From: Flavobacterium sp. N502540
GTDB taxonomy: Bacteria; Bacteroidota; Bacteroidia; Flavobacteriales; Flavobacteriaceae
Length of the DNA: 64,000 nt
Assembly (NCBI RefSeq): GCF_025947365.1
Contig: NZ_CP110012.1
Location: forward strand, 2,542,001 to 2,606,000
Reading direction: 5' to 3'
The position numbers and the translations under genes were made by a program. Positions 1 through 8,392 of this stretch are shown here, in pieces. The notes beneath the pieces were generated by a model that did no database searches, was not told the DNA's origin, and worked only from the letters and a program-made list of their open reading frames with translations. Numbering within the stretch: position 1 is the stretch's first letter; each line of letters starts with the position of its first letter.

Positions 1-1254
1 TAGTTCGAAACCTGTTGCAGTTTCTGTAAGTAATAAAGTGGTGCTCAATTTACGAACAGCACTATCTTCTCTTTCTACAATTTTGATAAAAGCGGCGTCA
101 TTATTTCTGTAAATAAAAGTTCCGTCTTTTACTTCTTTTAAAACGTTTGGATAAATTTTCCCATTTTCGGCTTTGTTTACATAAATTCCGTCAGCTTCAT
201 TGTTTTCGTTGATGAAACAAAGTCCGTCACCGTTGTTTAGTAATTCGCCATTTTCGATTTCGTAAGCGTTTCCAACCGTTCTGATTAATTTACCAATATA
301 TTGACCTTTTGATTTTGGGCTTTCCCAGGAACCAATGGAGCTGTGTCTTTCGTTTACGAAATAATCCGTATAACCACGATTGAAAGTTCTGCTTAAAGAA
401 GAATCAAAAGTATAGGTACATGTTCCTGATGATGCTTTCATATACTTATCACTTCCTGCGCCTTCTAAAAAGCTGTCTAGTTTTTGACGTAAATAAGAAA
501 CGTTGTTTTTAACGTAAACGACATCTTTTAAACGGCCTTCGATTTTGAAAGAAACGATTCCGGCTTCAATTAGATTCGGAATCTGATCTGAAATATCTAA
601 ATCTTTGATCGAAAGCAAGTGACTGTTTCTAATTAGGGTTTCTCCGTTTCCGTCGATTAAGTTGTAAGGTAAACGGCAGTTTTGTGCACAAGAACCGCGA
701 TTGGCGCTGCGTTCTCCGTTAGCTACACTCATGTAACAGTTTCCGCTAAAGGATACACATAATGCACCGGTTACGAAAAATTCTAATTCAACATCAGCTT
801 CGTCGTATATCGTTTTAATTTGATGCAGGTTCAATTCACGGGCTAAAACCACACGTTTGATTCCGGCATCTTTAAGGAATTTAATTTTATCAGCATCACG
901 ATTATTGGCTTGTGTGCTGGCGTGAAGTACGATAGGAGGTAAGTCCATTTCCATGATTGCCATATCCTGAATAATCAGGGCATCCACACCAATGTCGTAC
1001 AATTCCCAGATCATTGAACGGCAAGTTTCGAGTTCGTTGTCGTACAAAATGGTGTTCATAACCACAAAAACCTGTGCATTAAACAGGTGTGCATATTGTA
1101 CCAGTGCGGCTACATCCTCGATAGAATTGTTGGCGTTTGAACGTGCTCCAAATTGTGGTGCACCAATATAAACGGCATCGGCGCCACTGTTTATGGCTGC
1201 CATTCCTCCAATTAAATCTCTGGCAGGAGCTAATATTTCAATCTTCTTCTTCAT
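1..1254 (-). CDS. U32 peptidase-family protein (RlhA/TrhP-like), 3' end outside window
   Basis: The reverse strand is open from an ATG at 1254 to the window edge, about 418 residues, and the C-terminus is missing. The protein starts MKKKIEILAPARDLIGGM. At about residues 158-176 it carries the U32 signature, E-F-F-V-T-G-A-L-C followed by G-N-C-Y-M-S. Further cysteines follow in GSCAQNC. Although called peptidases, characterised U32 relatives such as RlhA and TrhP act in RNA hydroxylation (23S rRNA C2501 and tRNA U34), with the cysteines thought to hold a cofactor. The family is secure. Which RNA this member modifies cannot be told here. It is transcribed leftward, away from the neighbouring reductase gene's 3' end, with about 135 bases between. 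Confidence 0.88.
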   Translation of the reverse strand, partial: MKKKIEILAPARDLIGGMAAINSGADAVYIGAPQFGARSNANNSIEDVAALVQYAHLFNAQVFVVMNTILYDNELETCRSMIWELYDIGVDALIIQDMAIMEMDLPPIVLHASTQANNRDADKIKFLKDAGIKRVVLARELNLHQIKTIYDEADVELEFFVTGALCVSFSGNCYMSVANGERSANRGSCAQNCRLPYNLIDGNGETLIRNSHLLSIKDLDISDQIPNLIEAGIVSFKIEGRLKDVVYVKNNVSYLRQKLDSFLEGAGSDKYMKASSGTCTYTFDSSLSRTFNRGYTDYFVNERHSSIGSWESPKSKGQYIGKLIRTVGNAYEIENGELLNNGDGLCFINENNEADGIYVNKAENGKIYPNVLKEVKDGTFIYRNNDAAFIKIVEREDSAVRKLSTTLLLTETATGFEL

Positions 1255-1389
1255 TTTAAGTACTTTAGGCTTTTGTGATATTCACGGAAAAAAGTTTGCA
1301 AAGTTCTTATAAATATTTCGAGTTTGCTAATGCTGAAGTGACTTTTTTTGAAATAGTTAGGTTATATGGAATGATGATAAATGGACTTT

Positions 1390-1935
1390 TTATTTAACGG
1401 GTTCGTAAATAAGCTGTATTACACCCGATTTAAAGATATTGGTGGTCAGTAACTTTAATTCTAATCTTTCTTTTAAGTCTTCAAATAGTGGTTTTCCGCT
1501 TCCCAGAGCTATTGGATGAACTGATATTCTATAGGTATCAATAAGATTGAATTGAATAAAAGTTTTAATAAGGCTCGCTCCACCATATAACCAGATATCT
1601 TTTCCCGATTGTTTTTTGATTTCGTTTGCCTTAGTTACGATGTCAGAATTGATAAAAGAGGCATTGTCGTCTTCTCTGTTTTGACTGGAAAAAACATATT
1701 TGTTTTTTGCATGTAGTGCTTTCCAAAGTGACTTTTCAGCAGGACTTGCATTTTCATCGGGTTGATAATTTCCCCACATATCATAGCTCACTCTGCCATA
1801 AAAAATGGTGTCTATACTGGATAAGAATCCATCAAAATTCATATCATCATCCATGATACACCAATCTGTTTCTCCGTTGGGACCTTCAATAAAACCATCT
1901 AAAGTTACAGCCAGATCTAAAATTATTTTTTTCAT
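1390..1935 (-). CDS. Dihydrofolate reductase-family protein (RibD C-terminal domain)
   Basis: This 181-residue protein fills a single RibD_C/DHFR-like domain. It opens with MKKIILDLAVTLDGFIEG, the usual first strand of these small NADPH-dependent reductases. A later IWLYGGASLIKTF segment matches the conserved nucleotide-binding loop, and a C-terminal LELKLLTTNIFKSGVIQLIYEP strand pair closes the fold. An upstream in-frame start at 1965 would add ten polar residues; I chose the ATG at 1935 because the domain begins there. Such stand-alone proteins are often called YyaP/YwjB-like and have no firm substrate. There is no deaminase domain and no riboflavin gene nearby, so a riboflavin role is unlikely. 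The gene is monocistronic. Confidence 0.85.
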   Translation of the reverse strand: MKKIILDLAVTLDGFIEGPNGETDWCIMDDDMNFDGFLSSIDTIFYGRVSYDMWGNYQPDENASPAEKSLWKALHAKNKYVFSSQNREDDNASFINSDIVTKANEIKKQSGKDIWLYGGASLIKTFIQFNLIDTYRISVHPIALGSGKPLFEDLKERLELKLLTTNIFKSGVIQLIYEPVK

Positions 1936-2075
1936 TTGGGAATTTTGTTTAGTATATTTTGACATAAAAATAAAGTTATTCTTGGATGAACCTAATCGTT
2001 TGTGTGTTAAAATGCTTTTTATAGTGACAACAGTTTTAAATTTTTATTATTTACCTTTTAGGTTGTTGTTTAATT

Positions 2076-2576
2076 TTAATGCCCATAGCTAATGACTCGG
2101 GTAATTTTCCAGCCTGTAGGGGTGTTTTTCCAGATATGAGTAAATTTATAGGTACCACAGTTGATGAGCTCTCCCTTTTCAAGTCGGCAGAATTTATGCA
2201 ATCCGGTTTGTATGGCTCCATAATCTTTAATGGGGTAAACTTCAATGCTTCCTTCTACCAGAACTCTTCTTGTATATCCATAATTGGTGAAAATTCGTCG
2301 GAAGTTTTCCATTGTTTTTGTATAGTCGTCTAGTCCTCCTGTATCATGAAAGAATTCAAGGTCTTCTGCGAATAAAGTTTTTAATTTTTCTAAATCACCT
2401 TTGTTAGCAGCTTCAAAAACAACTCCGTCCATTTTTACAATGGTATCAAATAGTTCTTTAGATATCGGTGTATAGGGATTTGATTCGGTTATGGTTATTT
2501 TTTTTGTTACGATACAGGATGTTGCTAATATTCCTATTGTGAGCAGTAATACGATTGTAGCAATTATATTTTTCAT
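2076..2576 (-). CDS. NTF2/SnoaL-like (DUF4440-type) lipoprotein
   Basis: This is a 166-residue protein. Residues 1-21 are a hydrophobic signal ending in LATSC, which fits a lipobox with the lipidated cysteine at 21. The rest looks like a single NTF2-like cone fold: a helix with MDGVVFEAANKGDLEKLKTLFAEDLEFFHD, then a sheet region ending in THIWKNTPTGWKITRVISYGH, which is typical of DUF4440/SnoaL-like domains. These domains bind or convert small molecules in many contexts, and no substrate can be named. It is probably attached to a periplasm-facing or outer membrane surface. It has no operon partner: the gene on its left is over 100 bases away. Confidence 0.8.
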   Translation of the reverse strand: MKNIIATIVLLLTIGILATSCIVTKKITITESNPYTPISKELFDTIVKMDGVVFEAANKGDLEKLKTLFAEDLEFFHDTGGLDDYTKTMENFRRIFTNYGYTRRVLVEGSIEVYPIKDYGAIQTGLHKFCRLEKGELINCGTYKFTHIWKNTPTGWKITRVISYGH

Positions 2577-2725
2577 GTTTTTTATTTTAAGGTTAACCTT
2601 GTAAAAAGCAGATCCAATACTTTTTGTATTGATTTGTTAAAAATACTAATAAAATGATTTAAAAAGACAAGGTCATAGGGAGTTGTAAAATGTAATTTGT
2701 TCTGCTACAGCTTTTTGAGGTTAGG

Positions 2726-2862
2726 GATAAGAGCGACATCCTTTTGCTTTTTTTTTTTAAAGCAAAAGATACAGCGGATAGCCCGGCCGGAGGAAACCCT
2801 ATAAATTCTAATAATATACCTTCTGTAACCTTTAGCTGATGGAAGTCGTCAAAGCTCTTATC
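2726..2862. repeat. Intergenic element with terminal inverted repeats and internal hairpin
   Basis: The 308-base gap between the NTF2-like gene and the beta-lactamase-like gene holds this structured stretch. A perfect 9-base inverted repeat, gataagagc at 2726-2734 and gctcttatc at 2854-2862, bounds it. Inside, atccttttgcttt at 2738-2750 can pair with aaagcaaaagat at 2759-2770, and is followed by acagcggatagcccgg. From memory, this arrangement (a 'catccttttt...aaaagat-agcggatagc' core) resembles a dispersed intergenic element common in Flavobacterium and Chryseobacterium genomes. No second copy was seen in this window. Confidence 0.55.
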
Positions 2863-2884
2863 AATCAGACTAAATAATCACAAA

Positions 2885-3943
2885 ATGAAAACCTTGTTAA
2901 AATCGTTTATTGTTCTGTTTCTAATTGCCTGTTCGGGGCTGTCGGCTCAGAGTTTAGAAACAAAAATAGATCAATTAATTGCCTCAAAGTTTAAACCTGA
3001 AAACCCGGGGGCTGTTTTTCTGTCTGTTAAAAAAGGAAAAGTAGTGTATCGAAAAGCTTTTGGAATGGCCAATTTAGAAATGGATGTTCAAATGAAACCC
3101 GAGTCTGTTTTTGAAATCGGATCCATGACCAAGCAATTTACGGCTGTTGCTGTTTTGATGCTTGCAGAGCAGGGAAAGCTTAAACTTGATGATGAAATCA
3201 CGAAGTTTATTCCCGATTATCCAACCAATGGAAATAAGATTACCCTGCATCATTTGTTAACACATACTTCCGGAATTAAGGATTTTACCGGTATGAAAGC
3301 GATAAAAGATATCGCCCGACGAGATTTGTCGCCAAAAGAATTAGTTGATTTCTTTAAGAATGAACCGGTTGATTTTAAACCCGGGGAACAGTATAAGTAT
3401 TGCAATTCCGGCTATGTTCTTTTGGGGTATATCATTGAAATTGTATCAGGTCAGACGTATGAAGAATTTGTAACGCAACATATTTTTAAGAAAATAGTGA
3501 TGGAAAATACCTATTACGCGAGCCATGATAAGATTATTAAAAGCAGGGTTTCCGGTTATCGAAATAGGGATGGTTTTATTAATGCCAATTATATCAGTTT
3601 CTCTATTCCATATGCTTCGGGATCGATTATGTCAAATGTTGATGATTTATGGAAGTGGCAAAATGCAGTAAGGAGTAATACGTTATTGAGCCCCGCTTTC
3701 ACGTTAAAAGCTTTTACCAATTATCAGTTGAATAACAAAACGAATATAGATTACGGCTACGGCTGGCATTTAGAAAAAGTAAAAAATAAAATGGTGTATG
3801 AACACGGTGGAAGCATTTTTGGCTTTAAATCGATGGGGATTTACGAACCTACAGAACAAATTTATGTAGTAGGATTAAGTAATTGCGATTACAATTCACC
3901 AACTGCAATTACAAAAGAGATCGCTTCACTTTTAATCGACTAG
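2885..3943 (+). CDS. Serine hydrolase, beta-lactamase family (class C/PBP4*-like)
   Basis: The 352-residue protein has an N-terminal signal (cleavage probably at LSAQS; a lipobox reading LIAC is also possible). The acyl-enzyme motif S80-M-T-K83 is followed by Y172-C-N174. HGG near residue 307 replaces the KTG triad, as is usual for esterase and peptidase members of Pfam Beta-lactamase (PF00144). It therefore acts in the periplasm or at the surface as a serine hydrolase, more likely an esterase or D-aminopeptidase-like enzyme than a resistance enzyme. It is a single gene on the plus strand, ending at a shared terminator with the convergent aminotransferase gene. Confidence 0.88.
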   Translation: MKTLLKSFIVLFLIACSGLSAQSLETKIDQLIASKFKPENPGAVFLSVKKGKVVYRKAFGMANLEMDVQMKPESVFEIGSMTKQFTAVAVLMLAEQGKLKLDDEITKFIPDYPTNGNKITLHHLLTHTSGIKDFTGMKAIKDIARRDLSPKELVDFFKNEPVDFKPGEQYKYCNSGYVLLGYIIEIVSGQTYEEFVTQHIFKKIVMENTYYASHDKIIKSRVSGYRNRDGFINANYISFSIPYASGSIMSNVDDLWKWQNAVRSNTLLSPAFTLKAFTNYQLNNKTNIDYGYGWHLEKVKNKMVYEHGGSIFGFKSMGIYEPTEQIYVVGLSNCDYNSPTAITKEIASLLID

Positions 3944-3948
3944 ATAAA

Positions 3949-3981
3949 AAAAGGGTATTTTCGGAAAGAAAACACCCTTTT
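3949..3981. terminator. Bidirectional terminator between convergent genes
   Basis: The 8-base arms aaaagggt (3949-3956) and accctttt (3974-3981) form a hairpin with A- and T-runs on both sides. It lies between the convergent beta-lactamase-like and aminotransferase genes and could serve both strands. Confidence 0.7.
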
Positions 3982-4000
3982 GATTATTGTTTGTATGGCA

Positions 4001-5191
4001 TTATGCAGTCAAAGCTTCTTTGATTCTGCGTAAAGCTTCTTTTAAAATATCGTCGCTTGTAGCATAAGAGAAACGGATACAATTTGGATTTCCAAAAGCA
4101 TCACCTGTTACCGTTGCTACATTGGCTTCAGCTAACAAATACATAGAAACATCATTTGCATCTTTAATTTCTGTTCCTCTTAATGTTTTTCCAAAGAAAG
4201 AAGATACATCAGGGAAAACGTAGAAAGCTCCTTCCGGAACGTTGATTTTTACACCTGGAATTTCTTTAAGCAATCCAACAACTAAATCTCTACGGGTATG
4301 GAAAGCCTGAACCATGTGGTTTAATACACTTGGATCGGCTTCTACAGCTGTAATTGTGGCACGCTGTGCTACAGAGTTTGCTCCGGAAGTTACTTGTCCC
4401 TGAATTTTTACGCATGCTTTTGCAATGAATTCAGGAGCTCCGATGTAACCAATTCTGTATCCTGTCATAGCGAAGGCCTTTGCAACTCCGTTTACAGTGA
4501 TCGTTTTTTCTAACATTCCCGGAATTGATCCGATGCTGCAGAAAGTTCCTGAGAAATTAATGTGCTCATAAATTTCGTCTGAAACTACATAAATATTTGG
4601 GTGTTTTTCCAGTACTTTTGCAAGCGCTGTTAACTCTTCACGGCTGTATACAGATCCGGATGGGTTGCAAGGAGAAGAGAACCACATCATTTTTGTTTTT
4701 GGTGTGATGGCAGCTTCTAATTGCTCAGGCGTCATTTTGAAATCAGTATCTACAGAAGTAGGAACTTCAACAGGAACTCCGCCTGAAAGTTTTACGATTT
4801 CAAAGTAAGAAACCCAGTAAGGTGCTGGTAAAATAACCTCGTCACCATCGTTTAACATTACTTGGGCAATATTGTATAAAGATTGTTTTGCACCTGTAGA
4901 AACCACAATTTGAGATGGTTTGTATTCTAATGCATTGTCTCTTTTAAATTTTTTGCAGATTGCTTCTCTCAATTCTAAATAACCTTCTACCGGAGAATAA
5001 GTACTGTAGTTTTCGTCTACTGCTTTTTTAACTGCTTCTTTAATGAAATCCGGCGTATTGAAATCCGGTTCTCCTAAACTTAAACTGATAATGTCTTTTC
5101 CCTGTGCTTTTAATTCGCGTGCTAAAGCAGCCATTGCTAAAGTTTGTGATGTCGCTAAGTTGTTGATTCTGTCTGAAAGAATATGATTCAT
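4001..5191 (-). CDS. aspC: Pyridoxal phosphate-dependent aspartate aminotransferase (class I/Ib)
   Basis: The 396-residue length is normal for a prokaryotic (Ib) aspartate aminotransferase. Visible motifs are LSLGEPDF near residue 38, the substrate-binding loop SSPCNPSGS with Asn176, SDEIYEH near 204, and the PLP lysine K238 in GVAKAFAMTGYRIG. It should interconvert aspartate and oxaloacetate with 2-oxoglutarate and glutamate in the cytosol. Prephenate or aromatic substrates are also known in this subgroup. An upstream start at 5221 would add ten residues; the ATG at 5191 gives the usual MNHILSDRINNLATSQT start. The gene lies 69 bases downstream of the desaturase gene on the same strand, so co-transcription is possible but there is no obvious pathway link. 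Confidence 0.9.
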   Translation of the reverse strand: MNHILSDRINNLATSQTLAMAALARELKAQGKDIISLSLGEPDFNTPDFIKEAVKKAVDENYSTYSPVEGYLELREAICKKFKRDNALEYKPSQIVVSTGAKQSLYNIAQVMLNDGDEVILPAPYWVSYFEIVKLSGGVPVEVPTSVDTDFKMTPEQLEAAITPKTKMMWFSSPCNPSGSVYSREELTALAKVLEKHPNIYVVSDEIYEHINFSGTFCSIGSIPGMLEKTITVNGVAKAFAMTGYRIGYIGAPEFIAKACVKIQGQVTSGANSVAQRATITAVEADPSVLNHMVQAFHTRRDLVVGLLKEIPGVKINVPEGAFYVFPDVSSFFGKTLRGTEIKDANDVSMYLLAEANVATVTGDAFGNPNCIRFSYATSDDILKEALRRIKEALTA

Positions 5192-5260
5192 TATAAAATT
5201 TTTGAATGTCTTTAATTTCAACTTTAATTAAAGACGGTTAATGATTAATAGTTTCTTATT

Positions 5261-6355
5261 TTATGCTAGCTCGGGTTTTATTCCAAGATCTCTTAAGTGT
5301 CTGTAGTGTGCTAATACAGCTCCTCTCATCGTTTTGAATTCATGATAAGGCAAGTTGCATTCGATGGCCGTTTGTTTTACGATTTCGGCGATTTTTCCGT
5401 AGTGAATATGACTGATATTTGGAAAAATGTGATGCTCGATTTGGTGGTTTAACCCTCCTGTGAACCAGTTGACAACTTTGTTTTTTGGTGCAAAATTAGC
5501 GGTTGTGTATAACTGATGAATGGCCCAGGTGTTTTCTATCTCTCCATCTTCATTCGGAACAGGATTTGAAGTTTCTTCTACTACGTGTGCCAATTGAAAA
5601 ACGATACTTAAAATTAATCCGGCTGTGTAATGCATTACGAAAAACCCGATCACGACTTTCCACCATATTACCCCCAAAATCATTGGTAAAGCGATCCAGA
5701 TTAAAATGTAGATTATTTTTGTGATTACGAGAACGGTCCATAATTTGGTTGGACTTTGCGGTGCTCCGTAAGATAATTTTCTTTTAATATAGTCTTTCAT
5801 TTGCTTGAAATCGGTTGTTAAGGCCCAATTAAAAGTTAGTAATCCGTATAAGAAAAAAGAATAGTAATGTTGAAATTTATGAAAACGACGCCATTCTGCG
5901 TTTTGTGTAAAGCGGATAATTCTTCCGGCATCCAGGTCTTCATCATGACCGTGAATGTTCGTATACGTATGGTGAAGCACGTTATGCTGAACCTGCCAGT
6001 TGTGAACATTTCCGGCTAGAACATAAATACTTCCTCCCATGATTTTATTGATCCATGATTTAGAAGAGTAGGAACCGTGATTTCCATCGTGCATGACATT
6101 CATTCCAATTCCGGCCATACCAACTCCCATAAGAATATTTAGGAGTAATTGTGCCCAGAAAGGCATGTTAAGCGTTAGTATTAAAAAGTATGGTGTTAAG
6201 AAAACGGCAAAAAGAATAATGGCTTTTAAATGCAGCCTCCAGTTTCCGGTTTTCTGAATATTGTTCTCTTTGAAGTAATTGTTTACTCGTGAGTTAAGCG
6301 TTCTGAAGAACTTCAGATTGTCTTGCTTCGCAAATGTAGGCGCAGTGTTATTCAT
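5261..6355 (-). CDS. Membrane fatty acid desaturase (acyl-lipid/acyl-CoA type)
   Basis: The 364-residue integral membrane protein has the three histidine boxes of di-iron desaturases: HDGNH at 89-93, HNVLHH at 124-129 and HQIEHH at 304-309. The Gln-x-x-His-His form of the third box is characteristic of front-end (delta-5/6) and some delta-9 acyl-lipid desaturases. Hydrophobic pairs lie around residues 45-85 and 205-250. It introduces double bonds into membrane fatty acyl chains using O2 and electrons from a ferredoxin-like donor; no cytochrome b5 domain is fused. Its position specificity cannot be read from sequence. Its promoter lies back to back with that of rsmG. Confidence 0.9.
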   Translation of the reverse strand: MNNTAPTFAKQDNLKFFRTLNSRVNNYFKENNIQKTGNWRLHLKAIILFAVFLTPYFLILTLNMPFWAQLLLNILMGVGMAGIGMNVMHDGNHGSYSSKSWINKIMGGSIYVLAGNVHNWQVQHNVLHHTYTNIHGHDEDLDAGRIIRFTQNAEWRRFHKFQHYYSFFLYGLLTFNWALTTDFKQMKDYIKRKLSYGAPQSPTKLWTVLVITKIIYILIWIALPMILGVIWWKVVIGFFVMHYTAGLILSIVFQLAHVVEETSNPVPNEDGEIENTWAIHQLYTTANFAPKNKVVNWFTGGLNHQIEHHIFPNISHIHYGKIAEIVKQTAIECNLPYHEFKTMRGAVLAHYRHLRDLGIKPELA

Positions 6356-6374
6356 AATTATTTTAAATAGGTTT

Positions 6375-6382
6375 CAAAGGTA
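6375..6382 (-). promoter_or_regulatory. Bacteroidota-type promoter for the desaturase gene
   Basis: The minus strand reads TACCTTTG (TAnnTTTG). A TTG lies at 6405-6407, 22 bases upstream, within the range seen for Flavobacterium promoters. The start codon is about 20 bases downstream. Confidence 0.6.
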
Positions 6383-6438
6383 ATTATTATAAATTTTCAA
6401 TTTGCAAAATTGAGTTAAATATTTCAATCGTAAAGTAC

Positions 6439-6446
6439 TACTTTTG
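6439..6446 (+). promoter_or_regulatory. Bacteroidota-type -7 box for rsmG
   Basis: TACTTTTG fits TAnnTTTG, 17 bases before the rsmG start codon. No TTG lies at the ideal spacing (the nearest is 26 bases upstream), so this is a -7-only match. Confidence 0.5.
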
Positions 6447-6463
6447 TTAAAAAAATTAGAGCA

Positions 6464-7093
6464 ATGGATGAGATATTGAAATATTTTCCGGATTTGACTG
6501 AACTTCAAATCGAACAATTTCAAAAGTTAGACTTTTTATACCACGACTGGAATGAAAAAATCAATGTTATTTCGAGAAAAGACATTGATGCCTTATATAC
6601 AAAACACATTTTACACTCGCTTGGAATTGCTAAAATTATGAAGTTTGAACCGGGTGCAACTGTTTTGGATGTTGGTACCGGAGGTGGATTTCCAGGAATT
6701 CCGTTGGCAATTCTTTTTCCTGAAACCCGTTTTTATCTGATTGATGTCATAGCAAAAAAAATTAAGGTGGTTCAGGGAGTTGTGGATGCATTAGAATTGA
6801 AAAATGTTAAAGCAGAACAAAAGCGTGCTGAATTGGTAAAAGGTGATTTTGATTTTATTGTAAGTCGTGCCGTAACCAATATGCCGGATTTTGTTTCGTG
6901 GGTAAAAGGTAAAATAAAGAAGCAGCATAAGCACACTTTGAAAAACGGAATTCTATATTTAAAGGGAGGAGACTTAACAGAAGAATTGGCAGCTTTTCCA
7001 AAAGCTACTTTATATGATTTGTCGACTATTTTTGAAGACGAATTTTTCGAAACTAAAAAAGTGGTCCACTTGCCTTTAAAATTCACTGTTTAG
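6464..7093 (+). CDS. rsmG: 16S rRNA (guanine-527-N7)-methyltransferase RsmG
   Basis: The 209-residue length is typical. The N-terminal helix LTELQIEQFQKLDFLYHDWN is followed by the family motif NVISRKDIDALYTKHILHSL and the SAM-binding loop VLDVGTGGGFPGIPLA at about residues 69-84. FDFIVSRAVTNM supplies the later conserved block. The enzyme uses S-adenosylmethionine to make m7G527 in the 530 loop of 16S rRNA. In many other bacteria this gene (gidB) sits with gidA near the origin; here it stands alone between a desaturase gene and an unknown gene, as is common in Flavobacteriaceae. It ends at a strong hairpin. Confidence 0.95.
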   Translation: MDEILKYFPDLTELQIEQFQKLDFLYHDWNEKINVISRKDIDALYTKHILHSLGIAKIMKFEPGATVLDVGTGGGFPGIPLAILFPETRFYLIDVIAKKIKVVQGVVDALELKNVKAEQKRAELVKGDFDFIVSRAVTNMPDFVSWVKGKIKKQHKHTLKNGILYLKGGDLTEELAAFPKATLYDLSTIFEDEFFETKKVVHLPLKFTV

Positions 7094-7105
7094 AAGCTAT
7101 AAAAG

Positions 7106-7147
7106 ACCCAATAATGTTTGTTTGTTTTCAGAGCATTATTGGGTTTT
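7106..7147 (+). terminator. Rho-independent terminator after rsmG
   Basis: Eleven-base arms, acccaataatg (7106-7116) and cattattgggt (7134-7144), are followed by a short T-run. It also lies just past the stop of the convergent gene at 7177. Confidence 0.85.
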
Positions 7148-7176
7148 GTATTTAAAATAGTATTAGTAAATCATAA

Positions 7177-7908
7177 TTAGGAAACTTTTTGTGATAGTTG
7201 AAGGAACGGATTACTCTTTTGATCTGAATTTTGGATGTATTTATTCACCGCTTTTTCTGATGCCATAATGGTATATCGAAATTTAGGATTAAAGAAAAAA
7301 TCGCGACAGATTACCGATTCGTTATGAGAATCGTATACCTTTTCATCCGTTTCATCAAGATCTTCATTTGCATATGGACACGGATACAAATAAGTTAATT
7401 GTATAATGATATTGTTGAACCAATTGTCAAAAACGTTTTTCTTAGGCGTTATATGACGGGCAAGCAGTACCAGTCCTAAAATTTCATTTTGTAAAAAGTA
7501 AGATCCTTTTCTATATCTTACATCGATCATTCTCACGGTCATATGTGCTACCCATAATGGACCGTTTATAGGGCCTGAAGCCGGGATGTCAAAATTAGTA
7601 TCAAATAATAAAGGGCTTGATAACTCCGGATCTTTAATTGAGTACCAAAGTGCTTCGATGCGTTTTTCGGTATCAGTGATACTTGTATTATGGCCTAAAA
7701 AACGCCAGTAGATCCACTCCAGTAAAGCAGCACTAAGTCCTACCGTTGCTTTATGATTAATATTTAACAATTTAGTTTCGAGTTCTTTGTATTCATCCAG
7801 AGGATCTAAGAACTTTTCCATTTTCGTTTTATTCCATTTAAAATCAATTGGATGCCCAATATGTTTTGAGTTTAGAATAATTTGCGGAGCATTTTTTAAG
7901 CTTTTCAT
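7177..7908 (-). CDS. Hypothetical protein, soluble and helical, no recognised domain
   Basis: The 243-residue protein has no signal peptide or membrane span. It reads as mostly helical, with a run of aromatic and Trp-rich helices (LLEWIYWRFLGH, RIEALWYSIKD, PLWVAHMTVRMIDVRYRKGSYFLQNEILGLVLLARHI broken into parts). A C-terminal part contains a Cys-Pro-Cys (YPCPYAN) and the FFFNPKFRYTI segment. I do not recognise the family. Around it are a terminator on the left and a 480-base gap on the right, so it appears to be a single-gene unit. Composition matches its neighbours. The reading frame is long, and the start at 7908 is a clean ATG. Confidence 0.7.
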   Translation of the reverse strand: MKSLKNAPQIILNSKHIGHPIDFKWNKTKMEKFLDPLDEYKELETKLLNINHKATVGLSAALLEWIYWRFLGHNTSITDTEKRIEALWYSIKDPELSSPLLFDTNFDIPASGPINGPLWVAHMTVRMIDVRYRKGSYFLQNEILGLVLLARHITPKKNVFDNWFNNIIIQLTYLYPCPYANEDLDETDEKVYDSHNESVICRDFFFNPKFRYTIMASEKAVNKYIQNSDQKSNPFLQLSQKVS

Positions 7909-8392
7909 AAGTCAATTGTTGATTTTTTTAGTTGATTTCCTTTGTTGAAACTGGATTGTATAGTAATTGTTTATGAAGTTTATTTCTCGGTTTTTTGTGG
8001 TTAAGATTTATGTCGCTTTTTGAGGTTATACTGCAAATTTATGTTGGGTTTTTCTTTTTTCGTGTAACGATAGGACATATAAATAACATGATAAGACAGA
8101 ATTCTTATTTGTAATGATTCTGAAATTTGTTGAAAGAAAAAACGTACATAATAAAACGTACTCGATTTATTTATGTAAGTAAAAGCGTATTTTTTTTAAT
8201 TCCTTGCTGAGTTAAAAAAAACAAGATAAAAGTCAGGTTTGATTTAAGATCCGGTTTCTGTGTGTTTTATGTGTTAATTCAGGAAAGAACTTCACTCGTC
8301 CGCAGTTATCTTTCGCTTGTGTACTTTTATTTGCTCAATCTCTGTTAGTGGGATATCTTTACTACAGCATAATAATTTTTGGCTTGAGAATA
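7909..8392. other. Intergenic stretch upstream of the two-component genes
   Basis: This 484-base AT-rich gap separates divergent genes. The only structure I see is a direct repeat, aaaacgtac at 8139-8147 and again at 8153-8161 (14 bases start to start), which could be an operator. No RNA gene or convincing ORF was found. Confidence 0.4.

Noticed and set aside
1805..2092. 95-codon plus-strand ORF over the RibD-like gene start
   Set aside because: It runs antisense through the reductase gene and into the gap, and has no recognisable domain.
2885..3943. Antibiotic-resistance beta-lactamase
   Set aside because: It has SxxK and YxN, but HGG instead of KTG, which fits the esterase/peptidase side of the family.
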